Source of the DNA: Streptomyces viridochromogenes
GTDB taxonomy: Bacteria > Actinomycetota > Actinomycetes > Streptomycetales > Streptomycetaceae
Assembly (NCBI RefSeq): GCF_001270495.1
Contig: NZ_LGUR01000213.1
Span: 13,733 to 77,732, forward strand
Direction: 5' to 3'
DNA length: 64,000 nucleotides
Shown: piece by piece, positions 15,236 to 24,036 of the stretch
Position numbering within the stretch: the stretch's first letter is position 1
Layout: every line of letters starts with the position of its first letter
Program-made: the position numbers and the translations under genes
The notes under the pieces: model-generated
What the model was told of the DNA's origin: nothing
Database searches by the model: none
Seen by the model: the letters and a program-made list of their open reading frames with translations, nothing else

Positions 15236-16153
15236 ATGATCGTCGCGCAGGGGTTGACCAGGCGGTACGGGCAGGTGACAGCCGTCGACGACGTGTCGTT
15301 CACGGTGGAACCGGGTGTGGTGACCGGGTTCCTGGGGCCGAACGGTGCGGGCAAGTCGACCACGATGCGGCTCATGCTGGGCCTCGACCATGGAGAGGGC
15401 CGCACCACGTTCGACGGCCGCACCTACGCGGAGTTGGAGCACCCGACACAGACGGTCGGTGTGCTGCTGGACGCGGGGGCCGTCCACCCCGGTCGGACGG
15501 CGCGGGCGCATCTGCGGATGATCGCCGCGGGAGCGGGTCTGCCGCGCCGACGGGTGGACGAGGTGCTGGAGATGGTCGGCCTGGGGTCGGCCGCCAACCG
15601 GCGGGCCGGGGGTTTCTCGCTCGGGATGCGGCAGCGGCTCGGGCTTGCCGCCGCCCTGCTCGGCGACCCGGCGGCGATCATGCTGGACGAGCCCGCGAAC
15701 GGACTGGACCCCGAGGGCATCCGGTGGCTGCGGGATCTGCTGAAGGTGTTCGCCGGGGAGGGCCGGGCGGTGCTGGTCTCCTCCCATCTGCTCAACGAGA
15801 TGGCGGTGCTCGCCGACTCCCTGATCGTGCTGGGCGGGGGCAGGCTGATCGCCGCCGAGTCGGCCGACGACTTCATCGCCCGTCACTCCCGCAAGGAGGT
15901 GATCACCCGCGCCGACCGGCCCGAGGAGTTGCTGCGGACGCTGTGGGCGGCCGGGTTCGAGGCGTCGCAGGGGCAGGACGGCCGGATCACCGTGGTGAAG
16001 GCCACCACCGACGACGTGGCCGCCGCGGCCAGGAGCGCGGGGGTGACCCTGCTCGAACTCTCCGCCGTGCGGGCGGACCTGGAGGAGGCGTTCTTCAAGG
16101 CCACCTCCGACGTGACCGCCTACAAGGCGCACGCACCGCAGGGCAGCAACTGA
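15236..16153 (+). CDS. ABC transporter ATP-binding protein
   Basis: A 305-residue protein. The start MIVAQGLTRRYGQ at 15236 was preferred to upstream in-frame codons because GAGGGG lies before it and the ABC domain begins at once. Walker A is GPNGAGKST (about residue 37), the signature is FSLGMRQRLGLA, Walker B is AIMLDEP and the switch His is in SSHLL. The C-terminal third has the extension seen in DrrA/BcrA-type drug-export ATPases. It is the first gene of an operon with a permease, a histidine kinase and a response regulator, a common plan for sensing and exporting a peptide or other antibiotic. Confidence 0.9.
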   Translation: MIVAQGLTRRYGQVTAVDDVSFTVEPGVVTGFLGPNGAGKSTTMRLMLGLDHGEGRTTFDGRTYAELEHPTQTVGVLLDAGAVHPGRTARAHLRMIAAGAGLPRRRVDEVLEMVGLGSAANRRAGGFSLGMRQRLGLAAALLGDPAAIMLDEPANGLDPEGIRWLRDLLKVFAGEGRAVLVSSHLLNEMAVLADSLIVLGGGRLIAAESADDFIARHSRKEVITRADRPEELLRTLWAAGFEASQGQDGRITVVKATTDDVAAAARSAGVTLLELSAVRADLEEAFFKATSDVTAYKAHAPQGSN

Positions 16154-16182
16154 CCGCCACCGACTTCGAAGAGAGAACCGTC

Positions 16183-16878
16183 ATGCTCAACGCGCTTCGC
16201 TACGAACTGATCCGGATCCGGACCCTCCGCTCCACCTGGATACTCCTGGCCGCCGGTGCGGCCGTGCAGTTCCTCGTGGCCTACATGGCGGCCGGCCACA
16301 GCGACCAGACTCGGCTCTGGCGTTTCGTCGGCTCGTTCAACACGACGCTGCCCCTGGTCCTGCTGTTCCCGATGGCGATCGTGGTGGGTGCGTTCGGTCA
16401 CGAGTACCGCTACCGGACCATCACGACCACGATCCTGACGCTGAGGTCCCGCCCGGTGGTGATGGCGTCGAAGGCCGTGATCTCCGCTCTCCTCGCCGCC
16501 GTCACCGGCGTTCTGCTGGTGGGGGTGACACTGCTGGCCCAGGTGCTGCGGGGTGGCGCGCCGGACGACTGGGCGCGCATCGGGCAGGTGCTGGCCGCGG
16601 TGGTCGTCTACGGGGTGCTGAGTTTTCTCGTCGGGCTCGGCCTCGCGGCGCTGACCCGCAACGCGACCGTGGCCATGATCGTGATGCTCGCCGTGCCGAC
16701 CGTGGTGGAGGGCCTCCTGTCGAACGTGCTGAAGCTGAAAGAGTGGTGGATGGCGCCGTTCTTCTCCGCCGCGTCGCTGGTGGACGCCTTCAAGTGGCAG
16801 TCGCCGCTGCCCCTGACGGCGCTGGCCGCGCTGGTCGTCGTCGGTGCGGGTACGGTGCTGGCGCGGCGGGACGTGTGA
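16183..16878 (+). CDS. ABC-2 type permease
   Basis: A 231-residue membrane protein with about six hydrophobic segments, for example STWILLAAGAAVQFLVAYMA, TTLPLVLLFPMAIVVGAFGH, VISALLAAVTGVLLVGVTLL and ATVAMIVMLAVPTVVEGLLS. It starts at an ATG behind GAAGAGAGAA and ends overlapping the kinase start (TGATG). Length and layout match the short permeases that pair with DrrA/BcrA-like ATPases. It should form the channel for the ATPase encoded just upstream. The transported substrate is unknown. Confidence 0.85.
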   Translation: MLNALRYELIRIRTLRSTWILLAAGAAVQFLVAYMAAGHSDQTRLWRFVGSFNTTLPLVLLFPMAIVVGAFGHEYRYRTITTTILTLRSRPVVMASKAVISALLAAVTGVLLVGVTLLAQVLRGGAPDDWARIGQVLAAVVVYGVLSFLVGLGLAALTRNATVAMIVMLAVPTVVEGLLSNVLKLKEWWMAPFFSAASLVDAFKWQSPLPLTALAALVVVGAGTVLARRDV

Positions 16879-18065
16879 TGCCGTCCGCCGGACAGCCCGG
16901 GGGCGCCGCGATCGCGGCGAGCCGCGGCGACGGGACCCCCCGCCCCTGGTGGGGCGGGGACTCCCTGATGGTGTGGCTCGGGGACGGGGCAGTGGGGGCG
17001 GTCGTGGCGGCCCTCGGCGTGGCGATGGCCCGCGGCTCGGGGTTCGGGCTGCTGTCCGGCGGACGGACCGTGGTGCCTCTCGCCGTGGCGTGTGTGATCG
17101 TCCTGCGCCGCCGCCTGCCCCTCACCGCGGCGTCGGCCGGGCTGCTGGGCTGGGTGCTCGTGGGCACCCTGTGCGCGGTGCCGGTGGCCTGCTGGACGGT
17201 GGCGAGGCGGTACGGGTCCTCCGCCGTGACCTGGGTGACCGCCGTCGTCAGCGGCGTGGTGGTGGTCGCGCCGTGGAGCACCTGGCCCTTGGGGCTCGGC
17301 CTGCCGGTCATGGCGGGCGTCGCGGTCACCGCGGTCGGTGCCCCGGTGGTGCTCGGACTGTGGCTGCGGCAACGCTCGCAGCTCCTCGCCTCGCTGCGCG
17401 AGCGTGCCGAGCAGGCCGAGCGCGAGCGGAGGCTGCTGGCCGCGCGGGCGGTCTGCGAGGAACGCGCCCGTATCGCACGGGAGTTGAACGACGTGGTGGC
17501 CCACCGGATCAGTCAGATGACCCTGCTTGCGGGCGCCTTGGAGATGACCTCCGGCGACGCCGCCGCACTAGAGGCCGCGACCGCGATACGGACCGCCGGA
17601 GCGACGGCGCTGAAGGAGCTGCGCAAGCTCGTCGGCGTGCTCGGCAAGGGGGACGAGGACGTGCCGCTGCACCCTGTACCGACCGTTCAGGGGGTACGCC
17701 GACTGGTCGAGGACGCGTCCCGCTCCGGCCGCCGGATACGCGTCGGCCTGCCCGGCGAACTGCCCGAGCTGCCCGGCACGACCGAGCGCGCCCTGTACCG
17801 GCTGGTGGAGGAGTCCCTGGCCAACGCGGCGAGGCACGCGCCCGGCGCCGAAGTGGACGTGACCCTCGGGGTGTCGGACGAGCAGGTCACCGTCTCGGTA
17901 CGCAGCTCACCCGCAGCGTGCCCGTCGGCGGCCGCGGCCGGAACCGGATTCGGACTACTGGGGCTGCGCGAGCGAGTGAAGCTCGCGGGTGGCAGGATGA
18001 CCGCCGGCCCCCGCCCCGGGGGAGGCTTCCTGGTCACCGCGAGCCTGCCGAGGTACCCGTCATGA
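16878..18065 (+). CDS. Sensor histidine kinase with altered H-box
   Basis: A 395-residue NarL-class sensor kinase. Residues about 30-165 hold several membrane segments, followed by a coiled linker (LLASLRERAEQAERERRLLA). The HisKA_3 dimerisation box reads ERARIARELNDVVAHRISQM. In this family the phosphoacceptor is the His of the ELHD sequence, and here codon 204 (17487-17489, AAC) is Asn. The HATPase part has GLLGLRERVKLAGG at the end. Start and stop overlap both neighbours (TGATG and ATGA), so the operon is translationally coupled. If real, the change would block normal autophosphorylation. The protein could still act as a phosphatase, use another His, or be inactive. Confidence 0.9.
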   Translation: MPSAGQPGGAAIAASRGDGTPRPWWGGDSLMVWLGDGAVGAVVAALGVAMARGSGFGLLSGGRTVVPLAVACVIVLRRRLPLTAASAGLLGWVLVGTLCAVPVACWTVARRYGSSAVTWVTAVVSGVVVVAPWSTWPLGLGLPVMAGVAVTAVGAPVVLGLWLRQRSQLLASLRERAEQAERERRLLAARAVCEERARIARELNDVVAHRISQMTLLAGALEMTSGDAAALEAATAIRTAGATALKELRKLVGVLGKGDEDVPLHPVPTVQGVRRLVEDASRSGRRIRVGLPGELPELPGTTERALYRLVEESLANAARHAPGAEVDVTLGVSDEQVTVSVRSSPAACPSAAAAGTGFGLLGLRERVKLAGGRMTAGPRPGGGFLVTASLPRYPS

Positions 18066-18709
18066 TCCGAGTCGTACTGCTGGACGACGAGCCGCTGGTA
18101 CGTGCCGGGCTGCGGATGATCCTGCAGAGCACCGGGACCGCCGAAATTGTCGCGGAGGACGCGGACGGCACCCGCGCGGTCGAGCTCGTGCAGGCCCACC
18201 GGCCCGACGTGCTGCTGACCGACATCCGCATGCCCGTCGTGGACGGCCTGGAAGTCACCCGCCGGGTACGCGCGCTGGCCTCTCCGCCCGAGGTGTTGGT
18301 GCTGACCACCTTCGACCTGGAGGAGTACGTGTACCTGGCCCTGCAGGCGGGTGCCGCGGGGTTCCTGCTCAAGGACGCCCCGCCGGACGAGATCGCCCGG
18401 GCCGTCGAGGTCGTGGCCAAGGGCGAGGCGATCCTCGCCCCGGCCGTCACCAAACGGCTGCTGACCCGGTTCGCCACCGGAGCAGGCAGCAAAGTGTCCG
18501 AGGCCAAGGGGAAGTTGTCCCGGCTCACCGGCCGGGAACGCGAGGTCGCCGCCGCTGTGGCCACCGGAGCCGCCAACGCGGAGATCGCCCGCACGCTCCA
18601 CATGAGCGAGGCCACCGTGAAGGTCCACATCAGCCGGATCATCACCAAGCTGGACCTGGAGAACCGCACCCAGATCGCCATCCTCGTCCACCAGGCGGGC
18701 GAAGCCTGA
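18062..18709 (+). CDS. NarL/LuxR-family response regulator
   Basis: A 215-residue protein overlapping the kinase stop by 4 bp. The receiver domain is complete: LLDDEP acidic pair, phosphoacceptor Asp in VLLTDIRMPVVDG (residue about 54), the TTFD Thr and the LLKDAPP Lys. The C-terminal LuxR-type HTH reads LTGREREVAAAVATGAANAE and MSEATVKVHISRIITKLDLE. It is the last gene of the ABC/kinase operon and the natural candidate to bind the inverted repeats in both copies of the 220-bp upstream region. With the kinase lacking its expected His, phosphorylation by another source must be considered. Confidence 0.9.
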   Translation: MIRVVLLDDEPLVRAGLRMILQSTGTAEIVAEDADGTRAVELVQAHRPDVLLTDIRMPVVDGLEVTRRVRALASPPEVLVLTTFDLEEYVYLALQAGAAGFLLKDAPPDEIARAVEVVAKGEAILAPAVTKRLLTRFATGAGSKVSEAKGKLSRLTGREREVAAAVATGAANAEIARTLHMSEATVKVHISRIITKLDLENRTQIAILVHQAGEA

Positions 18710-18851
18710 CCCGCAACGGGCAGGCGCGGCCGGTGTCTCCCGGCTGCCACGGGACATCTCTCCTCCTCACCTCTTCCTTCCCCTCTCCCTTTCCTCCCTC
18801 CTTCGGCCGGAGACCTCCGGCACGATCAATGACGTACAAGGGGCCGGCACA

Positions 18852-19865
18852 GTGGTGCACCTGGTTCTGTTCACTCCCGCAGGCGTCTTCTTCCTGATCT
18901 TCGCCTGCGGCTTCGCGTACGACCGAAGACTCATACGCAACGGCGTCTACCTGTTCTTCGCGCTCCTCTTCCTGTTCGTGGGGCTGGTGGGGGAAGTGCT
19001 GCAGGTGTCGGTGAGGGCGGCCGGGGCCCTGTTCGCTGTCCCCTTCCTCCTCCTGCCCCCGATGATGCTCGTGCTCGCCGTCTTCCTGATCGTCAACGGG
19101 GTGACGATGCTGCGCCGTGAGGGCAGGAGCCTGGCGAACCTGCTGTCGCTGGCGGCAGGCGTCGGCATCATCCTGTTCCTCGGGCTACAGGTGCTGGCCG
19201 ACGACACCGGCTGGAAGCCGCTGGAGTTGGTGATGGCCCCGGTGACGGGCGTCCTCAGCTATGTCTCGTTTCTCTTCACGTGCTTCCTGCTCTACTCCTT
19301 CGTCTACGGCAGGATCGGGCACCGGGGTCGCCACGCCGTCGACTTCGTCGTCGTCCTCGGTTCCGGGCTGGTCGGAGGCTCGCGTGTCCCCCCGCTGCTG
19401 GCCGCCCGGCTGGAGCGGGGACGTACCGCCTTCGACGCCGAACGGGCCAAGGGCCGAGATCCGATGCTGCTGACGTCCGGCGGCCAGGGGCCGGACGAGG
19501 ACCTCCCCGAAGCGCACGCGATGGCCGACTACCTCATCGCGGCCGGCGTACCGGCCGACCGGATCCTCATCGAGGACAAGTCCCGCACCACCCAGGAGAA
19601 CCTGCGGTTCAGCAAGGCGCTGATGCAGGACCGCAAAGCCGACTACCGGGCCCTGGTGGTGACCAACAACTTCCATGTCATGCGCGCCGCGCAGATCGCG
19701 CGCAAGGAGAAGGTCATGGCACAGGTCATCGGCTCTCCGACGGCCCGGTACTTCTGGCCCAGCGCGACGATCCGTGAATTCGTGGCCGTCTTCCTGTCCC
19801 ATCGGGTGCTGAATCTCGGCATCTGCGCGCTGCTGGCCGTCATCGGCGTGGTGCTCGCCCTGTGA
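18852..19865 (+). CDS. YdcF/DUF218-family membrane protein
   Basis: A 337-residue protein starting at GTG (18852, or 18855). The first 155 residues have about five hydrophobic segments (VHLVLFTPAGVFFLIFACGF, YLFFALLFLFVGLVGEVLQV, AVPFLLLPPMMLVLAVFLIV). The second half is a DUF218 domain: VDFVVVLGSGLVGGSRVPPL, MLLTSGGQGPDEDLPEAHAM, ILIEDKSRTTQENL and VVTNNFHVMRAAQIARK. The family includes SanA/ElyC-like envelope proteins. It follows a pyrimidine-rich stretch (18748-18806) after the two-component operon and is probably transcribed on its own. The biochemical role is not established. Confidence 0.85.
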   Translation: MVHLVLFTPAGVFFLIFACGFAYDRRLIRNGVYLFFALLFLFVGLVGEVLQVSVRAAGALFAVPFLLLPPMMLVLAVFLIVNGVTMLRREGRSLANLLSLAAGVGIILFLGLQVLADDTGWKPLELVMAPVTGVLSYVSFLFTCFLLYSFVYGRIGHRGRHAVDFVVVLGSGLVGGSRVPPLLAARLERGRTAFDAERAKGRDPMLLTSGGQGPDEDLPEAHAMADYLIAAGVPADRILIEDKSRTTQENLRFSKALMQDRKADYRALVVTNNFHVMRAAQIARKEKVMAQVIGSPTARYFWPSATIREFVAVFLSHRVLNLGICALLAVIGVVLAL

Positions 19866-20131
19866 ACCCGTCCTCCGTTTACGGACGCGTCGGCCGAGCA
19901 CAGGTGACATCCAGTGCCAGGTCGATGCGCCCTCCGCGGGCCGCACGACGCAGCTGCGGGCAGAAACCACGGACGCTGCTTGACCTGCATGGATACCCGC
20001 ACGATCGCCACATGGTGATCCAGGCCGTCACCCCTCGGACACGGTCGGGCATAATGCGCGCCGTCCGGCCGACGGCCGGGTCCGGCCGCCACCGCTCCGG
20101 CGGACCTGCCCACCGTGCACCGAGGTGACGT

Positions 20132-21373
20132 GTGATGACGCAGCCCCCTGCCGATGACCTCGCCGCCCGCCCCATCCGCGGGCGCGGCGTCCTGAGAGCC
20201 ACCGTGGTCGCCATGCTGGTGTTCGCGGCCTACTGGGAGCAGGAACAGGTCTGGCACTACCACGTCAGCCTGTGGTGGGACCTGCTCGTGCTGCCGGTCT
20301 GCCTGGTCGCCCTCGCATGGCCGGTCGCCAAGCGGCCGGCCTGGTTCACCGCCGAACTGCGCACCGCCGTGCCCGCCGGCCTCGCCTTGATCACGTGGGT
20401 CCTGATGGTGATCGATGTCGCGCAGGGAGACGATCTGCCCTTCACAGTGCCCGGCGCCCTGTCGGGTCTGCAACTGATCGCGGTCCGCGACTGCCGTCCC
20501 CGGTGGGTGGTCGGGTGCTCCCTCCTCGTCGGCGTCGCGCTCCTCGTCGGGGGCGGCCCCGTCGGCGTCTTCGCAGGCGCTGGCATGGCGGCACTCGGAG
20601 GCTATCTGCGCGCCCTGGCCAAACGCCGCCGTGCCGCCGTCGCCGCGACCCAGCGCGCCGAGCGCCTGGCGATGGCGGCGGACCTGCACGACTTCGTGGC
20701 CCACCACGTCACCGGCATCCTGATGCAGGCCCGCATGGCACAGATGATCCGCACCACCGATCCGGCGCAGTTGGAGATGCTCCTGGAGGGTGTCGTGCAC
20801 GGCGCCACGGAAGCGCTCGCCTCCATGCGCCGCACCGTCGGGTTCCTGCGCGACAGCCTTGAGGAGACGGCCGAGGGAAAGGCGGCCGCCGATCGCCGCG
20901 TGGGCACGCTGGCATCCCTTCCGGAACTCGTCGAGGGCTTCGGCGGGCCGATAGGCCCGCAAGCGGTGCTCCACCGCGACGAGTCGGTTCCCGACGATCT
21001 TCCCTACGACGTCCAGGTCGCCGCCTACCGCGTCGTGCAGGAGGCCCTCACCAACATCCGCCGCCACGCCGCCGACGCCACCGAGGTCGCCGTCCGCCTC
21101 ACCTACGGCAGCCAGGCCCTTGAGGTGACCGTGGTCGACGACGGGAAGGGCGGTACGGCGCTGCCTGCCGCGGCCCGTGGCGGCGGCTTCGGACTGGTCG
21201 GCCTCACCGAACGCGTCACCGCGCTCGGCGGCGAACTGCGCACCGGGCCACGCCCCGACCGAGGCTGGCAGGTCACCGCCGTACTCCCGGCCACAGCGGG
21301 CAATCCAGCACTTGAGGCCGACCCCGGCGCCGGCGGTGCGGGCACCGCCGGCGTCCGCATCGCTTACGGCTGA
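20132..21373 (+). CDS. Orphan sensor histidine kinase
   Basis: A 413-residue NarL-class kinase starting at GTG 20132 or ATG 20135. Residues about 18-160 hold five or six membrane segments. The H-box is intact, LAMAADLHDFVAHHVTGILM, in contrast to the kinase at 16878. The ATPase part shows QVAAYRVVQEALTNIRRHAA (N-box), VVDDGKGG and GFGLVGLTERVTALGG. Members of this class normally have a response regulator gene immediately downstream. Here the next 110 bp are non-coding and the following gene is on the other strand, so the partner is missing or elsewhere. Confidence 0.9.
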   Translation: MMTQPPADDLAARPIRGRGVLRATVVAMLVFAAYWEQEQVWHYHVSLWWDLLVLPVCLVALAWPVAKRPAWFTAELRTAVPAGLALITWVLMVIDVAQGDDLPFTVPGALSGLQLIAVRDCRPRWVVGCSLLVGVALLVGGGPVGVFAGAGMAALGGYLRALAKRRRAAVAATQRAERLAMAADLHDFVAHHVTGILMQARMAQMIRTTDPAQLEMLLEGVVHGATEALASMRRTVGFLRDSLEETAEGKAAADRRVGTLASLPELVEGFGGPIGPQAVLHRDESVPDDLPYDVQVAAYRVVQEALTNIRRHAADATEVAVRLTYGSQALEVTVVDDGKGGTALPAAARGGGFGLVGLTERVTALGGELRTGPRPDRGWQVTAVLPATAGNPALEADPGAGGAGTAGVRIAYG

Positions 21374-21485
21374 TCCGAGCCCCTGTGCCCGCACCGTGAC
21401 GGACGGCTGCGACGAGGTCCGCGAGTACGGTGCGCGGTGAGCGCGAGGGCTGCTCGGCGAGTGCCCTTCGCGCCCGCTCTCGGTG

Positions 21486-21752
21486 TCAGGCGACGCCTGG
21501 CCGGCGTCGGGAGTCCTTACGGCCGATGACGAACCAGCACAGGGAACCGAGGAAGGGGGCCGCGAAGGCGAAAGCGATCCAGACCAGCTTCATCCCCCCG
21601 GCAAGGCGGGACCTGAGGATGCTGACCAGTGCGCTGATGAACAACACAATGGCGGCAAAGCCACAGAGAATGAACGCAAAAGTCACCGCCGCGCCGGCCA
21701 CTTCTTCGCTGGTGGCGGCAAGGGTCATGTGGTGTACAAGCTGCGTCTGCAT
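21486..21752 (-). CDS. Small PLDc_N-domain membrane protein
   Basis: An 88-residue protein behind GAGAGGAA. It has two hydrophobic helices (VTFAFILCGFAAIVLFISAL and KLVWIAFAFAAPFLGSLCWF) and ends FVIGRKDSRRR. The W..FA..FPFLGS..WF.IGR pattern is the phospholipase-D-nuclease N-terminal domain (PF13396), found in many small actinobacterial membrane proteins of unknown role. No enzymatic domain follows. It is flanked by non-coding DNA, so no partner is evident. Confidence 0.75.
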   Translation of the reverse strand: MQTQLVHHMTLAATSEEVAGAAVTFAFILCGFAAIVLFISALVSILRSRLAGGMKLVWIAFAFAAPFLGSLCWFVIGRKDSRRRPGVA

Positions 21753-22292
21753 CCTGTGTTCCTCTCAAGGTGGGGATGATCGGATTTCACCGATCAGGTG
21801 CAGCGATAGTGGCTGCTGCGGGAGGCTGACGGCGTCCTACTTTTGATCTTGCCGAGGTAATCCAGAAGTGGTACACAGACGGCCTGCTGCCCCATGAGGA
21901 GCGCCCACACGTCACCAAGGCAGCGTCAAGTCCGCGGTGCAGGGCCGCAATGCAGGGGTCAGTCCTCGCCCGCGTAGGTCTCGTTACTCTCGTGTTCCTC
22001 GACGGACAGCCGGTCCACGCACACCGCGATCGCCAGGACCAGCGGCACATCGGCGCCCTCCGCGCCCTGCGGAAGATGACCGTCTGCCGGTGATACGGGG
22101 GACCTCGGCGGTATACCGGGTGACGGGTGCGGCACGGTAGGGGCGCAGGTTCTGGGGCCGCCCGGGCGGGACGGCGGCACAACCTCGCCCGGTGGCGCCG
22201 TCGACGCGGTCGAAGAACGTGTATCCGTCGCCGGTGGTCCCGCTTCTGGACCACTGGTACTTGATCGAGTCCGGCGGTCGTTCCCGGAAGGG
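21753..22292. other. Non-coding or decayed stretch
   Basis: No intact gene is visible in these 540 bp. On the minus strand 21959-22080 encodes HLPQGAEGADVPLVLAIAVC followed by VDRLSVEEHESNETYAGED before a stop. It could be the surviving C-terminus of an unidentified protein, since upstream frame support is lost. No RNA gene or strong terminator is seen. Confidence 0.35.
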
Positions 22293-23126
22293 TCAAGCGT
22301 TGTCGTCTGCCTCCCGAGCCTTCCTCACCCTGCGGTCGAACGCCCGGTTCAGCAGAGGCATCAGCACACTGCCGAACCGTGCCAGCGCCCAAGTGCCGAT
22401 GTCCGGGCAGATCAGGAAGCGCCGTCGGTCGATGCCGACCATGATCGCCTCGGCGACCCGCTCGGCCGGGATAGGTGCGATGGTGCCGCCGATCGCCCGG
22501 GTCTCGGGCGGCTTCCACCGGTTCTCCTCAGCCAGTTGCGGGGTGTCCACGTCCGGCGGGAACACCACCCCCACGTGCAGACCGCGCGGTGTGAGCTCCG
22601 CCCGCAGCGACTCCATCAGTCCCCGTACGGCGAACTTCGCCGGTCCGTAGGCGCTGTAGCCGTAGATCCCGATGAGGCCGGCCGCGGACGACACCGCGAC
22701 CACGCTGCCCTGTCCACGCTCCACCATGCCGGGGACGACGGCCCGCAGTGCGTGGAGCGTGCCGAAGTAGTCGACGTCGATCATCTGCCGGAACACATCG
22801 TCCTGCAGTTCCAGGAAGTGCCCGGGGCGGGCCAGCCCGGCCGAGGCGACCAGCACGTCACAGGGCCGTCCCTGCTCCTGCTCCAGTTCGGCCACGGCAC
22901 GGGTGACGGCCGCCCGGTCGGCGACGTCAGCCACCCTGGCCGCGGCCCCCACCTCCTTGGCCGCCGCCTCCAGCCGCTCCTTTCCCCGCGCTATCAGCGA
23001 CACCTTCGCCCCGCGGCCCGCGAGCAGCCGGGCCGTGGCCAGCCCGATGCCGCTCGACCCGCCGGTCACGATCGCATGAGCCGAGCCGAGCTCCAGAGAA
23101 CCGCCGCTTGCTGTGGTCGCCTTCAT
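22293..23126 (-). CDS. Short-chain dehydrogenase/reductase
   Basis: A 277-residue protein. The start at 23126 (MKATTASGG) is preferred to an ATG at 23156 because GGAGAGGTG lies just before it. The Rossmann motif is AIVTGGSSGIGLATARLLAG, the NAG-like motif is LVASAGLARPG, and the catalytic Ser and YxxxK lie in SSAAGLIGIYGYSAYGPAKF. The following VFPPDVDTPQLAEENRWKPP resembles 3-ketodihydrosphingosine reductases, so a lipid-type keto substrate is possible. It is transcribed away from the TetR gene, with a probable hydrolase remnant between them. Confidence 0.85.
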   Translation of the reverse strand: MKATTASGGSLELGSAHAIVTGGSSGIGLATARLLAGRGAKVSLIARGKERLEAAAKEVGAAARVADVADRAAVTRAVAELEQEQGRPCDVLVASAGLARPGHFLELQDDVFRQMIDVDYFGTLHALRAVVPGMVERGQGSVVAVSSAAGLIGIYGYSAYGPAKFAVRGLMESLRAELTPRGLHVGVVFPPDVDTPQLAEENRWKPPETRAIGGTIAPIPAERVAEAIMVGIDRRRFLICPDIGTWALARFGSVLMPLLNRAFDRRVRKAREADDNA

Positions 23127-23152
23127 GGGATGCACCTCTCCGCCGCGCGCCG

Positions 23153-23300
23153 TCACTGTTGGTCCGCCAAGTCCTGGTGTGCTCGCCCTACCAGATCCAC
23201 GAAGCCCCGGGGACAGCGCAGCGGAAAAAGGTGACCGCCGCGGACGCGGGTGAGCCGTGCCAGTGCTCCCGCCCGGCGCAGGGCGTCGAGGAAGGCGCGC
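23153..23300 (-). pseudogene. Possible alpha/beta-hydrolase C-terminal remnant
   Basis: The minus strand just before the SDR gene encodes LARLTRVRGGHLFPLRCPRG followed by FVDLVGRAHQDLADQQ and a stop. RGGHLFPL resembles the catalytic-His region near the end of thioesterase-like alpha/beta hydrolases. No upstream coding part is present. It would have preceded the SDR in an operon and appears to have been truncated. Confidence 0.35.
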
Positions 23301-23375
23301 TCCCCGGCGGAAGAGGCCGGACCATCGAGGCCACGATCAGACGATTGCTGATCGCCTACGAGCACTGCGGCTCTC

Positions 23376-23948
23376 TCATCCAGGCACGCCGCGCGCGGTC
23401 ACGGCCTTGAGCTCGTCAAGCGATTCCCGCATCACCTGGGAGATTTCGCGTTCCTCGGAGGCCGAGAGCCAGAGCTGGAAGCCGACCTTGAAGACGGCGA
23501 TCCCCGCCTCGGCGGTCAGGGTCGCGGACGGCTCGGCGACGCCGCGTCGGCGCAGGGCGTCGGCGATCGCGGCTGACATCGAGGCGTACTTGGTCAGTTC
23601 GCGCTCCTGGAGTTCCGCGTTCGCCGCGATGACGGCCTGGCGCTGCCGGTACTCGCGGCGGTCGGCGAACGCCTGGGCGACCGCCTCAAGTCCCGCCGCT
23701 ACGGCGTCGATAGGCGCCATGGACTGCGGTGCCTCGGCTACCGCGGTCACGAACTGCTCCTGCAGCACGCCGGATTTACCGAACATCACCTCGCACTTGT
23801 CGGCGTAGTGCCGGAAGTACGTCCGCTCGGTGAGGCCCGCCCGCTTGGCGATCTCCGCCACCGTGGTCTGTTCGTAGCCGCGCTCACCGAACAGCTCCAA
23901 CGCCGCTTGCGCCAGGCGACCGCATGCGTTCGGCTCCCATCTGCCCAT
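23376..23948 (-). CDS. TetR-family transcriptional regulator
   Basis: A 190-residue protein. The N-terminal HTH is LAQAALELFGERGYEQTTVA, EIAKRAGLTERTYFRHYADK, a standard TetR DNA-binding domain. The rest is the helical ligand-binding region, with a Trp-containing C-terminal helix (VFKVGFQLWLSASEEREISQ). It diverges from a truncated NAD-dependent epimerase start (24037) and the LLM oxidoreductase gene. Two identical near-palindromic 20-mers lie in the intergenic space and are the probable operators, so the TetR protein likely represses itself and the divergent transcript. Confidence 0.9.
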   Translation of the reverse strand: MGRWEPNACGRLAQAALELFGERGYEQTTVAEIAKRAGLTERTYFRHYADKCEVMFGKSGVLQEQFVTAVAEAPQSMAPIDAVAAGLEAVAQAFADRREYRQRQAVIAANAELQERELTKYASMSAAIADALRRRGVAEPSATLTAEAGIAVFKVGFQLWLSASEEREISQVMRESLDELKAVTARGVPG

Positions 23949-23963
23949 GCCTGGATCCTACGC

Positions 23964-24016
23964 GATGACAGTGACTGACATCAGGTGTTAGAGTCCGATG
24001 ACAGTGACTGACATCA
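23964..24016. promoter_or_regulatory. Duplicated TetR operator
   Basis: GATGACAGTGACTGACATCA occurs at 23964-23983 and again at 23997-24016, a 33-bp period (three helical turns). Its first 19 bases are palindromic except at positions 5, 10 and 15. They lie immediately upstream of the tetR start (23948) and before the truncated SDR start. Such tandem sites are typical of TetR autoregulation. Confidence 0.75.
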
Positions 24017-24036
24017 GTGGTCAGGGGTCCTCTCTC

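Noticed and set aside
18748..18806. Pyrimidine-rich tract as a regulatory element
   Set aside because: Simple composition bias between two genes with no symmetric or repeated motif to support a specific role.
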